Source: a virus. Taken from it: a stretch of DNA of 27,849 bases. The stretch is from positions 1-27,849 of IMG/VR virus record IMGVR_UViG_3300032160_001536. One strand, 5' to 3'. A program made the position numbers and the translations under genes. Under the pieces are notes generated by a model that was given only the letters and a program-made list of their open reading frames with translations, was not told the origin of the DNA and did not search any database. Positions 15,323-22,350 of this stretch are shown here, piece after piece (the stretch's first letter is position 1; each line of letters opens with the position of its first letter).

Positions 15323-15937
15323 TTGAACAAGAAGAAACAGACGCCCCAACAAAGATGGGCACGCAAGAATCGTCCGAAACTCAGGGCCGCCTGCCGCCGC
15401 TGGCGCGCCCGCCACCCGGAAAAGCAAAAAGCCGCCACGTATAAATGGAGAGTAAGACATCTGAAGAAGTGGAATGCCTACCAGCGAAAATGGCGCCGAA
15501 GAAACCGCGAACGAACAAATCCAATCCTGCGCGCCAAACGCAAACTCCTTGGCGATGCGTACAACGCGAAGCGCCGGGATTATCGCCGCCGCAATCTCAA
15601 CAAACTGCGCAAAGCGGCACGAAGATACTACTGGAAGAACTGGCAAAAAAGGCGTGTCGAACATCACGCTGCTGTCGCCAAGCGTAAGGGCGCGCCAGGA
15701 AAATATACGCAACAGGAATGGCTACGGCTCTTAGCCCAGTATCGCTATCGTTGCGCATATTGCAATCGAAAGCTGACACGCAAATCGGCTTCGGCTGATC
15801 ATGTGCTCCCGTTGAGCAGGGGAGGCACAAACTGGATCGCGAACATCGTCCCAGCGTGTCTCCCATGCAATCAACGAAAGAACTTCCTTACCGCCCAGGA
15901 ATATCTGAAGCGCCTAAGGAAGGAGCTCAGACGCTAG
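15323..15937 (+). CDS. HNH endonuclease, free-standing homing type, antisense to the operon
   Basis: About 204 aa if translation starts at the TTG of 15323; no better start with a ribosome-binding site was found, and the frame is open back past 15146. The C-terminus carries a zinc-bound HNH motif: 'YRCAYC', then 'SADHVLPLSRGGTNWIANIV' and 'PACLPCNQRKN'. It therefore has D-H, the central Asn and the two CxxC knuckles. The N-terminal 120 residues are a run of very basic helices with a loosely repeated R/K-W-R-x-R-[HN] pattern ('ACRRWRARHPEKQKA', 'YKWRVRHLKKWNAYQRKWRR'), probably DNA-binding. It is the only endonuclease visible and sits between the capsid gene and its downstream neighbour. Its TAG overlaps the capsid stop codon by 2 nt, tail to tail. 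It is most likely a selfish inserted gene. Confidence 0.8.
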   Translation: MNKKKQTPQQRWARKNRPKLRAACRRWRARHPEKQKAATYKWRVRHLKKWNAYQRKWRRRNRERTNPILRAKRKLLGDAYNAKRRDYRRRNLNKLRKAARRYYWKNWQKRRVEHHAAVAKRKGAPGKYTQQEWLRLLAQYRYRCAYCNRKLTRKSASADHVLPLSRGGTNWIANIVPACLPCNQRKNFLTAQEYLKRLRKELRR

Positions 15938-17190
15938 TAACCCGACGGTCTCGCAAGGGTGTCAATGTAAGCTCCAGAGCGAGGGCTGTCGTTCCAGATC
16001 TGCATGGCCAGATCAAAATAAAAAATATAGCTCGCTGCAAGTCCGCCGCTGGCCCCGTAAATCGGAAACACCGTGTTGCCATTGACCTCGTAGAAATCAA
16101 TGTCCTTCAACACGGCGCGGCCCCAGTGCGCCAAATCCAGGAAATCCACGCGCGTTTGGTCCGCGTTTACGCTGGACTTGATCGGAATCCCGCTCATAGT
16201 CTTCCTGCCGGTGAACAGCAGATCCAGGTCGTTTCCGTTTCCGCTGCCGCCTTCCTTGATGATGGAACTCACCGTGATGCCCAGATTTTCCCAGGCATGC
16301 TCCTGCTCGACCGCCATGTACGCGATCAGCTTGCTCAGGTGGTTGATGCCCAACGCCTTGCGCACCTTGTTGATCGCCAGCCGCACGTTGGCCGGCGTCA
16401 GTGCCGCGTTACCCGCGTTCACGCGCGGCGTCGCCAGTTGCACCGGATAGGTCGCGCGGTTCAAGTTGAGCCACGTGCCCGTCGTCGCGTTGTTCTGGTG
16501 ATACTTGATCCCGAACAACGACACCGGCGAAGCGCCGCTCAACCCGTCATGCACGATCACGTCCGTCGCCACAGTACCGCTGGGAGCGGCGTCCACCGTG
16601 ATGGTTTGCGTCGGGCTGATGGGATCGGCCGCCACCACGTTGCATGTGCCGCGGTTCGTCGTTAACGTCGTGTCGTACACCTGAATCGTCTGACCTGCGT
16701 ACACCAATGCCGCGCCATTCGGCACGCTCATTGTCAACACGTTGCTGGCAACGGAACTGATCGTTCCCAGAACCCCGTTCCCCGCCGTCTGGATCAGCTT
16801 GTCCAGGAACGAGCGAAACTGCTTCATTCCGTTGGCCACTTCACGCTTGGCCGCGTTTTCAATCGCCCGTTCCCTTCCCGTCGTCGCGTATTCCACCAGC
16901 TTCGTGATTTCAATCGCGAAGCGGAAGAAAATCGGCGACACCTGCGCGACGTCGTAGGCGGTTCCCGAGCCGCGGCCCAGGTCGCCTCCGTCCGCGTTGT
17001 ACGACCCGGCCTTCCCACCGGGATTGACCTGCAACGGCAGGCGCAGGTTTCGTGAAGAAATCTTCTCCACGTCCCCGCGCTGCTGGATCATCGTCAAAAG
17101 AATGTCGTCGCGCTCATACAGCAAAGGTACCTTGTCGCGCACCTTCTCGAGCTGCAACGCGATGACATTCGCGTTTTGCTGTGCTGGCAT
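15934..17190 (-). CDS. Major capsid protein
   Basis: 418 aa. 'ALQLEKVRDKVPLLYERDDI' and 'RNLRLPLQVNPGGKAGSYNA' at the N-terminus and 'AIEITKLVEYATTGRERAIE' (about 90-115) match HK97-fold coat proteins of the N4-gp56/P22-like type. A beta-rich insert ('TLTTNRGTCNVVAADP') and the later 'MSGIPIKSSVNADQTRVDFL' complete the pattern. The ribosome-binding site TAAGGAGAAACAACA before the ATG is the strongest in the window, as expected for the most abundant virion protein. The scaffold-like gene precedes it. It ends tail to tail with the HNH gene, which may expose it to antisense transcription. Confidence 0.85.
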   Translation of the reverse strand: MPAQQNANVIALQLEKVRDKVPLLYERDDILLTMIQQRGDVEKISSRNLRLPLQVNPGGKAGSYNADGGDLGRGSGTAYDVAQVSPIFFRFAIEITKLVEYATTGRERAIENAAKREVANGMKQFRSFLDKLIQTAGNGVLGTISSVASNVLTMSVPNGAALVYAGQTIQVYDTTLTTNRGTCNVVAADPISPTQTITVDAAPSGTVATDVIVHDGLSGASPVSLFGIKYHQNNATTGTWLNLNRATYPVQLATPRVNAGNAALTPANVRLAINKVRKALGINHLSKLIAYMAVEQEHAWENLGITVSSIIKEGGSGNGNDLDLLFTGRKTMSGIPIKSSVNADQTRVDFLDLAHWGRAVLKDIDFYEVNGNTVFPIYGASGGLAASYIFYFDLAMQIWNDSPRSGAYIDTLARPSGY

Positions 17191-17665
17191 TGTTGTTTCT
17201 CCTTAGATGTGCTGCCCCGCTTCAGAAGGGCAGGCAGGCGTCTTGCGAGAAGGCGCCAAAACTGTTTTGTAATGCACTGCAAATGCAGGGGTCGAGTATT
17301 GCTCGACCACATCCCGGCAACCCGTATCGTTCCCCGTCATTCCGAACGCAGTCCGCGAAGTGAGGTATGGTTTTCCATCGCACGCCCCTCGTGCGATGAA
17401 TCCCTCTCGGGTTTTCCTTCTAACGCCGCTCTACCCCTGAACTTGAGGGTGCCCCATCCTTCGCGCCGTTCGCGCAGGGTGGGTTCTTACGATCGAACGC
17501 CAAAATCTCTCTTCTCTCCGGTTTTTCGTTCAGGTTCTTCTTTAGGGGGTCGGACCTTCAGGTCCGACATTAGGAACCTTGCGCATGGGGCTTCAGCCCC
17601 CGAGGAAGCTCTTGGCCATCTCCACTTTCTCTGAGGCCCTCTGTTCCTTTTGCGTTGGACTCTTT
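17191..17665. repeat. 475-nt repeat block between scaffold and capsid genes
   Basis: No gene is seen. In order of coordinate it contains: the GTCGAG/CTCGAC hairpin (17288-17308, followed by 'catcccggcaa'); a GTCATTCCGAACG element (17336-17404); a 'cttgagggtgccccatcctt' element (17442-17491); the perfect palindrome GTCGGACCT-tc-AGGTCCGAC (17549-17568); and GGGGCT-tc-AGCCCC (17587-17600). A cluster this long directly upstream of the capsid gene could affect mRNA processing or termination. Confidence 0.75.
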
Positions 17666-19102
17666 CTACAGTTCCAAAATCTGTTCGTCGCTCAACTTTC
17701 CGTAATCCACCCGCCCTCGATTCGCCGTTCTCACAGAAGCGCGTGGTTCCGATCTCTCGGTCCGTCCGGAACTCTGCCCGTTCTTCCCAGTCTGCGGCGT
17801 GGGCTTCGCAGCGGTTTCTCTCCCCGCCCGCGAATCACCAATCCCCTCTTCCGCCGCTCGGCTCTTCCCTCTTGTGCCGAGCGTCGCCGCAGTCCAACTC
17901 CCCACCACCCGCTTCACCGCTCCCGGCACCAACTGCTGTGCCCGCGCATCAATCACTCGCACCACCTGAGCCCTCGTGGCATCGTCAAACCGCCGCGCCC
18001 CCAAAATCTTTGCCACCTGCTCGCCCAGTTGCGCGTCGCTCTTTAGAGCCGCTTCCACATCCTCGCGCACCGCCGCGCCCAATCGTTCCTGCAAAGGTGT
18101 TCCCTGCGAAGCCGCATCTCGCCCCGCTCGATCCAGGCTCCTCAAATTGGGCAGTGCCTGTTCCATTGCTCGCGCAATCGCCCCGCCCACGCTCTTCTCC
18201 AAGTCCGCATTCGTCGCCTTCTCAAATCCCACATAAGCCGCTGCCACTTCCGGCGCAATGACCTCGTTCCGCTGCGCAACTCTCCCGCCCGCGCTCTCCC
18301 GTGTTAACTGTGAGTTGTCATCCCGAGCGCTGTAGCTCAGGCCTTCAGGCCTGAGGGACCTGCTTTTGACTTCCTGGTCGCCGGTCGCTGGTCGCTGGTC
18401 ACTGCCTTTCCCTCTTTCCTCCAGCAACCTCATCCCCGCCGCCACCATCTCTCGAAACGCGCCGGGATCCTGCTCCATCAATCTCTGCGCCAATTGCAAC
18501 CGCGCTGCGCTCAACGCCTCCGCCGGCTTCCCCGCCGCGCCGAAATACGCTCCATCAAACTCCTCCAACTGCCGCGCGCGTTCCGCCGCCGATTTCGCCT
18601 CGTTCACTCCGCCGGGATAAAGCTCCTTCAGCGCCCGCGCCTCGGCAGGCGTCGCAATCGCCTCGCGATAAGCCGCCGCCTCCTGCCTCGCCTGCACCGC
18701 GCCTTCCCACAACTCCTTCGCCTCTTCCCCATGCCAGGGATCGCGCATCCTCTCCGCCAGCCATTGCGGCGGCGCCTGTGGCACAGACACTCCTGCTTGC
18801 CCTGATCCTTGAAGGGTCTGTGCCGGCATCGCACTCGCTTTCCCTGGTTCCGCAATTCCTTGCCGCGTCGAGTCCCCAGTCGCAGTCTTGCCGTCCGCAA
18901 CGCCTTCCCCCGCGCCACGTTCCACGCTCGTTCCGGCATCTTCCAGTAGTTGCTCGTCCGTCAGCGACGAGCCACTCACTTGCCCTGAGCCTCGAGGGGC
19001 CACTTCTCCCTCCGGCTCTATTTCCAGGATCTGCTCATCCGTCAGCGCAAACACTTCCCGCCCCGCGCCTTGCGCGCTGCTTTGTGTCGCAATCGTTTCC
19101 AT
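17666..19102 (-). CDS. Scaffold-like virion assembly protein
   Basis: 478 aa, acidic, Ala/Glu/Gln-rich, with extended helical segments ('EAKELWEGAVQARQEAAAYR', 'AKSAAERARQLEEFDGAYFG', 'LQLAQRLMEQDPGAFREMVA') and located between portal and capsid, the usual place of a scaffold. The short motif [T/S]-D-E-Q-[IL]-L-E occurs three times: residues 21-27, 48-54 and at the extreme C-terminus (471-478). The C-terminal 70 residues are basic and disordered ('RGKSRAAEEGIGDSRAGRET'). Two repeat-derived insertions lie inside the coding sequence (18780-18824 and 18316-18405). The ATG at 19102 has GGAGAG 4-5 nt upstream; the ATG at 19126 has poorer support. The function is inferred from position and composition. 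Confidence 0.6.
   Translation of the reverse strand: METIATQSSAQGAGREVFALTDEQILEIEPEGEVAPRGSGQVSGSSLTDEQLLEDAGTSVERGAGEGVADGKTATGDSTRQGIAEPGKASAMPAQTLQGSGQAGVSVPQAPPQWLAERMRDPWHGEEAKELWEGAVQARQEAAAYREAIATPAEARALKELYPGGVNEAKSAAERARQLEEFDGAYFGAAGKPAEALSAARLQLAQRLMEQDPGAFREMVAAGMRLLEERGKGSDQRPATGDQEVKSRSLRPEGLSYSARDDNSQLTRESAGGRVAQRNEVIAPEVAAAYVGFEKATNADLEKSVGGAIARAMEQALPNLRSLDRAGRDAASQGTPLQERLGAAVREDVEAALKSDAQLGEQVAKILGARRFDDATRAQVVRVIDARAQQLVPGAVKRVVGSWTAATLGTRGKSRAAEEGIGDSRAGRETAAKPTPQTGKNGQSSGRTERSEPRASVRTANRGRVDYGKLSDEQILEL
18316..18405. repeat. In-frame palindromic repeats inside the scaffold gene
   Basis: 'gtcatcccgagcgctgtagc' opens a stretch that combines the GTCATCCCGA element with the CTCAGGCCT-tc-AGGCCTGAG palindrome. 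'cttcctggtcgccggtcgct' and 'ggtcgctggtcact' follow. They translate to about 30 residues including 'SDQRPATGDQE' and 'SLRPEGLSYSARDD' (residues about 233-263), bounded by normal helical scaffold sequence. Confidence 0.75.
18780..18824. repeat. In-frame GGCACAGAC palindrome inside the scaffold gene
   Basis: GGCACAGAC (18780-18788) pairs with GTCTGTGCC (18816-18824). The interior 'actcctgcttgccctga' is nearly identical to the intergenic copy at 24113-24168. It encodes 'TLQGSGQAGVSVPQA' at residues about 94-108. Confidence 0.75.
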
Positions 19103-19221
19103 CCCACTCTCCGTGCTCGCTCCCACGTCCGATGTAGGGGCGCAGCACTGCTGCGCCCCGTCTCGGCAAGATCACATCCAACTGGCGCTTATTGCGGTCA
19201 CCTTGCTACGCCAAATTCTTC
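19103..19221. repeat. GGGGCGCAG palindrome between portal and scaffold
   Basis: GGGGCGCAG (19137-19145) / CTGCGCCCC (19151-19159) with a 5-nt loop, followed by 'gtctcggcaa', the same tail as at 1152. No gene is seen in this gap. Confidence 0.7.
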
Positions 19222-21828
19222 TTAGGCCTTCGATACGGCTTGCGTCTGCATCGCACGCAAATGCGCTTCCGCGTGCGCCCGCACATTCGCGAAGCCTGCG
19301 GGATTCGTCATTTTCGCCGATTGCCCGGCCTCTGAATTCGCCCAGCGCTTGCACTCCTCGAACTCCACCGCATGATCATCCAGCAACACATCCACGGCCA
19401 CCGAAGGCAACACAACGCTAGCTGGCCCTGCCTCCTGGTCGCTGGTCGCTGATCGCTGATCGCCAATTCCCACCACAATCGGCGCGCTTCCCAGCAACAC
19501 CTGGATCTCTCGCAACTGCTTATTCCGCGAGTCCTCCCCCGGAATCACCAGCTCCGTCAACCCCAGCACATTCTTGATGTAGCCAAGATTTGCCGGCTCC
19601 GCCAGCGCCTCTTGAATCAACGGATCTTTCAGCCCAAACAACTGCTGCAGCACGCCGCGCTGCTGCGACTTCAGCCGCGGAAACGTTTCATCCGCCTCCG
19701 GATGCACGCAGATATTCCCTTTCAAGTCGCCCACGCGAATCATCCGCGCGTCCAGCGTCCCATCCGGACCCAGCAGCGGCACATCCACGTCTTCGGGCCG
19801 GTTCTTCCGGAAGCAGTCCACTCCCAGCAGCATCACTTCGCCATAAAACTGTTTCAGCCGCCGCCACACCAATCCCAATCGCCCCATCGCCTGGTCGCGC
19901 GCCATCGCATAGCCGCTCGCCGTCTTCACGTCCTCCATGTTTCCGCCGAACACCGCGGGAAACAACCCCGTCAAGAATTGCGACACCGGCCCAATCAAAT
20001 CCTGCTGGTGGCGAATCATGTCCGGAGGCACCTGCGCCGCCGCAGGCTGGAAGAATCCCGCCGCCAAAGGCTGGCCTGGGCGCGCGCGTGCCGGAAAGTG
20101 CGCCGCCGGCTCCGCCACTTGGTTCGCCAAAGCGTCAAAGTCCAACACCTGCGGATCGGCGTAGATCGGCGGAATGCCGTACTCATACGTCTCCGCCTGC
20201 ATGTTGCTCAACGTGTTGTAGCGTTCCTGCACCTGCACCAGCGAATCGCCCACGCTCGGCCGGTTCTGCCCGTCCCCTGGCAGCGCGTGCAGCACCCGCC
20301 AGTGATCGTCCATACTTTCGTTGCGCGCCTCGCAGTACACATCGCCCGCAAAGCCCACGTAGCAGCCATCCGGGAAAAGCGCCAGCAGTTCGTTCCGCAC
20401 CTCTTCATTCTCAATCCCGTAAAACGCCCACGGCCGCAGCCACGTCCGGTCAAACGTGATCAGGTTCATCAGCGCGTCGCCAGGATGAATCGACGGCAAC
20501 CCCTGCTCCACGCTCAACCGCGACACGCGCGCGTACACATCTTCCGGTCCCTGCGATGGCGCTGCCTCGATTTTTCCCGCCGCCAGCGGATACGCCGCCT
20601 TCAATTTCGCGCGATGCACTTCCGCCTGCCATTGCAGGTACGGATACTCGTGCATTTCATTCGCCCAAACCGGCGTATTCAGCTCCAGCCCGCCGGCAAT
20701 CGAAATCACTTCCTGGCCATTCGCCACGCGCCGCGTCTCCACCACCCGTGGCACCGTCACCCGCTCCGCCCTCTTCAGATCCTTCTCGCCCAACTCCGCC
20801 CCACACCCCGGGCACGTATAGCTCACCCCTTCAGGGGTGCGGCCTTCCCCAGCCTCAGCACTCAACCGTCCGTCATCCTCGCCAAGCCCATAATTGTCAT
20901 CCCGACCGGAGAGCCGCGCCTTTGGCGGCTCGGAGTGGAGGGATCGGGGCAAGCTCTCCGCGTCTTGCGTGGCTTCCTGGTCGCCGGTCGCCGGTCGCGG
21001 GTCACCGTCCTTTTCTCCCCCGAACGGAGTCTCCTTCCCGCACTCCGGGCAAACCCACACATCCTCCCCCAACGGAATCTCCACCGCCGCCAAAATCTCT
21101 TCTTCCCGAAACCCGAACCGCTGCCCATCCTTCACGTACCGCACGTACGCGCCCAGCTTCCCATCCGTCCACAGAAAATACCCGATCGACGTCAGCAAAT
21201 GCTCCACATGATTATTTCGCTCGACCAGTTCCGCCACGTCGCTCGCCGCGCGCGCCGCGGCAATATCCACCAGCGATTGCGCCGATTGCGGATAAAACCG
21301 CACGCTCGGCACATCCTGTGAAAGTACCGCCACAAACGACAGTCCAAACCCCTGATAAAAATTCGTCACAAACTGGTACCGCGGCATCTCTTCCAGCGCG
21401 CGGTCGTCATTGAACTTCTGCTCAAACGGCAAGTGCCAGTTCATGTCATTCGGGTTCCACCACGCATACTGCAACCCTTGCCAGAAAAGCCGCGCCTGGC
21501 GGATCCGCCGAATCTCGTGTCGCCGCGCCGTCACGCCCTCTTGCCGGTATTGCCGCACCAACTCCCGCAGCGCGTTCACCAGTTCCGGCCGCTCTTCCTC
21601 CAACTGCTCAAAGTTTGGCCCAAGGTCCATTCCCTGGCTCACCCGACTCTGCAACCCGTCATTCCGAACGGAGTCCGCGAAGCGCGGGTTTTGCGCCCCG
21701 TACGCTTCGTCGGGGCGAGGAATCCCTCCGAACCTCGCCCCAGCGTCACCCGCCCCCGCATTCCCATCCGCCGGCGCCGTCATTCCCGCTTCCCAATCTG
21801 TCATCGCGTTGTCCATGCCGTCTCTCAT
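19222..21828 (-). CDS. Portal protein with repeat-derived insertions and a split zinc ribbon
   Basis: 868 aa. 'RRHEIRRIRQARLFWQGLQY' and 'AWWNPNDMNWHLPFEQKFND' (about 100-140) open a P22/podophage-type portal core. 'FYQGFGLSFVAVLSQDVPSV' and 'QDLIGPVSQFLTGLFPAVFG' (clip/stem region, about 615-635) support the assignment, with a helical crown at the C-terminus ('ANVRAHAEAHLRAMQTQAVS'). Two zinc knuckles, 'CPEC' (about 260) and 'CPGC' (about 340), are 75-80 residues apart, separated mostly by repeat-derived sequence. Repeat DNA is found at four places in the gene (listed separately). The start follows AGAGAAGAAATC. The length exceeds the usual 500-725 aa of this type, largely because of these insertions. 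Position between terminase and scaffold agrees with a portal. Confidence 0.8.
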   Translation of the reverse strand: MRDGMDNAMTDWEAGMTAPADGNAGAGDAGARFGGIPRPDEAYGAQNPRFADSVRNDGLQSRVSQGMDLGPNFEQLEEERPELVNALRELVRQYRQEGVTARRHEIRRIRQARLFWQGLQYAWWNPNDMNWHLPFEQKFNDDRALEEMPRYQFVTNFYQGFGLSFVAVLSQDVPSVRFYPQSAQSLVDIAAARAASDVAELVERNNHVEHLLTSIGYFLWTDGKLGAYVRYVKDGQRFGFREEEILAAVEIPLGEDVWVCPECGKETPFGGEKDGDPRPATGDQEATQDAESLPRSLHSEPPKARLSGRDDNYGLGEDDGRLSAEAGEGRTPEGVSYTCPGCGAELGEKDLKRAERVTVPRVVETRRVANGQEVISIAGGLELNTPVWANEMHEYPYLQWQAEVHRAKLKAAYPLAAGKIEAAPSQGPEDVYARVSRLSVEQGLPSIHPGDALMNLITFDRTWLRPWAFYGIENEEVRNELLALFPDGCYVGFAGDVYCEARNESMDDHWRVLHALPGDGQNRPSVGDSLVQVQERYNTLSNMQAETYEYGIPPIYADPQVLDFDALANQVAEPAAHFPARARPGQPLAAGFFQPAAAQVPPDMIRHQQDLIGPVSQFLTGLFPAVFGGNMEDVKTASGYAMARDQAMGRLGLVWRRLKQFYGEVMLLGVDCFRKNRPEDVDVPLLGPDGTLDARMIRVGDLKGNICVHPEADETFPRLKSQQRGVLQQLFGLKDPLIQEALAEPANLGYIKNVLGLTELVIPGEDSRNKQLREIQVLLGSAPIVVGIGDQRSATSDQEAGPASVVLPSVAVDVLLDDHAVEFEECKRWANSEAGQSAKMTNPAGFANVRAHAEAHLRAMQTQAVSKA
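19432..19462. repeat. In-frame GGTCGCTG/GATCGCTG repeats in the portal C-terminus
   Basis: 'cctggtcgctggtcgctgat' plus 'cgctgatcgcc' encodes 'IGDQRSATSDQEAG' near residues 789-799, just before the C-terminal segment. It is a close variant of the tandem motif inserted at 20976-21003 and in the scaffold and terminase genes. Confidence 0.7.
20818..20838. repeat. In-frame CACCCCTtcAGGGGTG palindrome in the portal gene
   Basis: An inverted repeat with the CTtcAG centre is preceded by 'tagct', as in the 12815 and 18333 copies. It encodes 'EGRTPEGVSYT' directly in front of the second zinc knuckle. Confidence 0.65.
20896..21003. repeat. In-frame GTCATCCCGACCGG and GGTCGCC repeats in the portal gene
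   Basis: A full GTCATCCCGACCGGAG...GGAGTGGAGGGATCG element (20896-20946), with the internal hairpin GAGCCGC / GCGGCTC, is followed by GGTCGCCGGTCGCCGGTCGCG (about 20978-21001). Together they encode residues about 276-311, including 'DPRPATGDQEATQD' and 'LPRSLHSEPPKARLSGRDD'. The intergenic copy at 27017-27067 has the same outer arms. Confidence 0.8.
21657..21724. repeat. In-frame GTCATTCCGAACGGAG repeat in the portal N-terminus
   Basis: The element runs from 'gtcattccgaacggagtccg' to 'gcgaggaatccc' and encodes 'FGGIPRPDEAYGAQNPRFAD' and 'SVRNDG' at residues about 35-58. The intergenic copy at 17336-17404 shares both ends. Confidence 0.75.
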
Positions 21829-22086
21829 GATTTCTTCTCTGTGCCCGTGGCACAGACACTCTTGTCTGTGCTCTTGGGTTTTCTTCTCTGCGAACTCTGC
21901 GCTCTCTGTGTCCTCTGCGTTAGTTCTTCGCTTTGAATCTTCGCTATCCCCGCCCCGTCACCCCTTCATTGCGTCCTGTTCCCTCTTCATCTGCCGGGTG
22001 CCCCAGGCACGGAGTGTGTGCCTGGGTCTTGGGTTTTTCTTCTCCGAAACTGAAAACTTATAACTGAATACTGCCAACTTCGCTCA
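21829..22086. repeat. Intergenic block with two CACAGACA/GTGCC-type palindromes
   Basis: CACAGACA-ctct-TGTCTGTG lies at 21851-21870, followed by 'ctcttgggtt'. A second copy, 'gtgccccaggcacggagtgt' with 'gtgcctgggtcttgggtt', is at 21999-22034. Similar sequence recurs at 25175-25220. No gene is seen. Confidence 0.7.
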
Positions 22087-22320
22087 TCACCCCTTCATCG
22101 CGTCCAATTCATTCTTCCTCTGCATCTGTTGCCACGACCTCTTCCGCAATCTCGGCAACTCCACCGGCTTCACCGGCTCCGCAAACTCCACCGGCGGAAA
22201 TCCCGCCGTCCCCAGCAGCGAATTCAGCAGCGCCCGGTTCTCTCCCCGCAGTCGCGCCACTTCCTCCTCCAGCATCCCCACGTATCTCGTCTTAAAGAAT
22301 CTTTTCACGAACTCCCACAT
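22087..22320 (-). CDS. 77-aa coiled-coil hypothetical protein
   Basis: 'MWEFVKRFFKTRYVGMLEEE' and 'VARLRGENRALLNSLLG' form an amphipathic, heptad-like helix over about residues 1-38, followed by a Pro-rich link and a basic C-terminus ('RLRKRSWQQMQRKNELDAM'). It starts 30 nt after the terminase stop, with AAGGGTGGGGCG upstream of the ATG. Small proteins between terminase and portal are common in podophages, but I cannot assign a function. Confidence 0.6.
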   Translation of the reverse strand: MWEFVKRFFKTRYVGMLEEEVARLRGENRALLNSLLGTAGFPPVEFAEPVKPVELPRLRKRSWQQMQRKNELDAMKG

Positions 22321-22350
22321 CGCCCCACCCTTCGCGCTTCCCTCTCGCTT

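Noticed and set aside
17191-17665. Possible gene between scaffold and capsid
   Set aside because: Only palindromic repeats are visible; open frames on the plus strand are shadows of repeats and lack starts.
19612-21321. 569-aa open frame on the plus strand
   Set aside because: Antisense shadow of the portal gene; Arg/His-rich composition and no ribosome-binding site.
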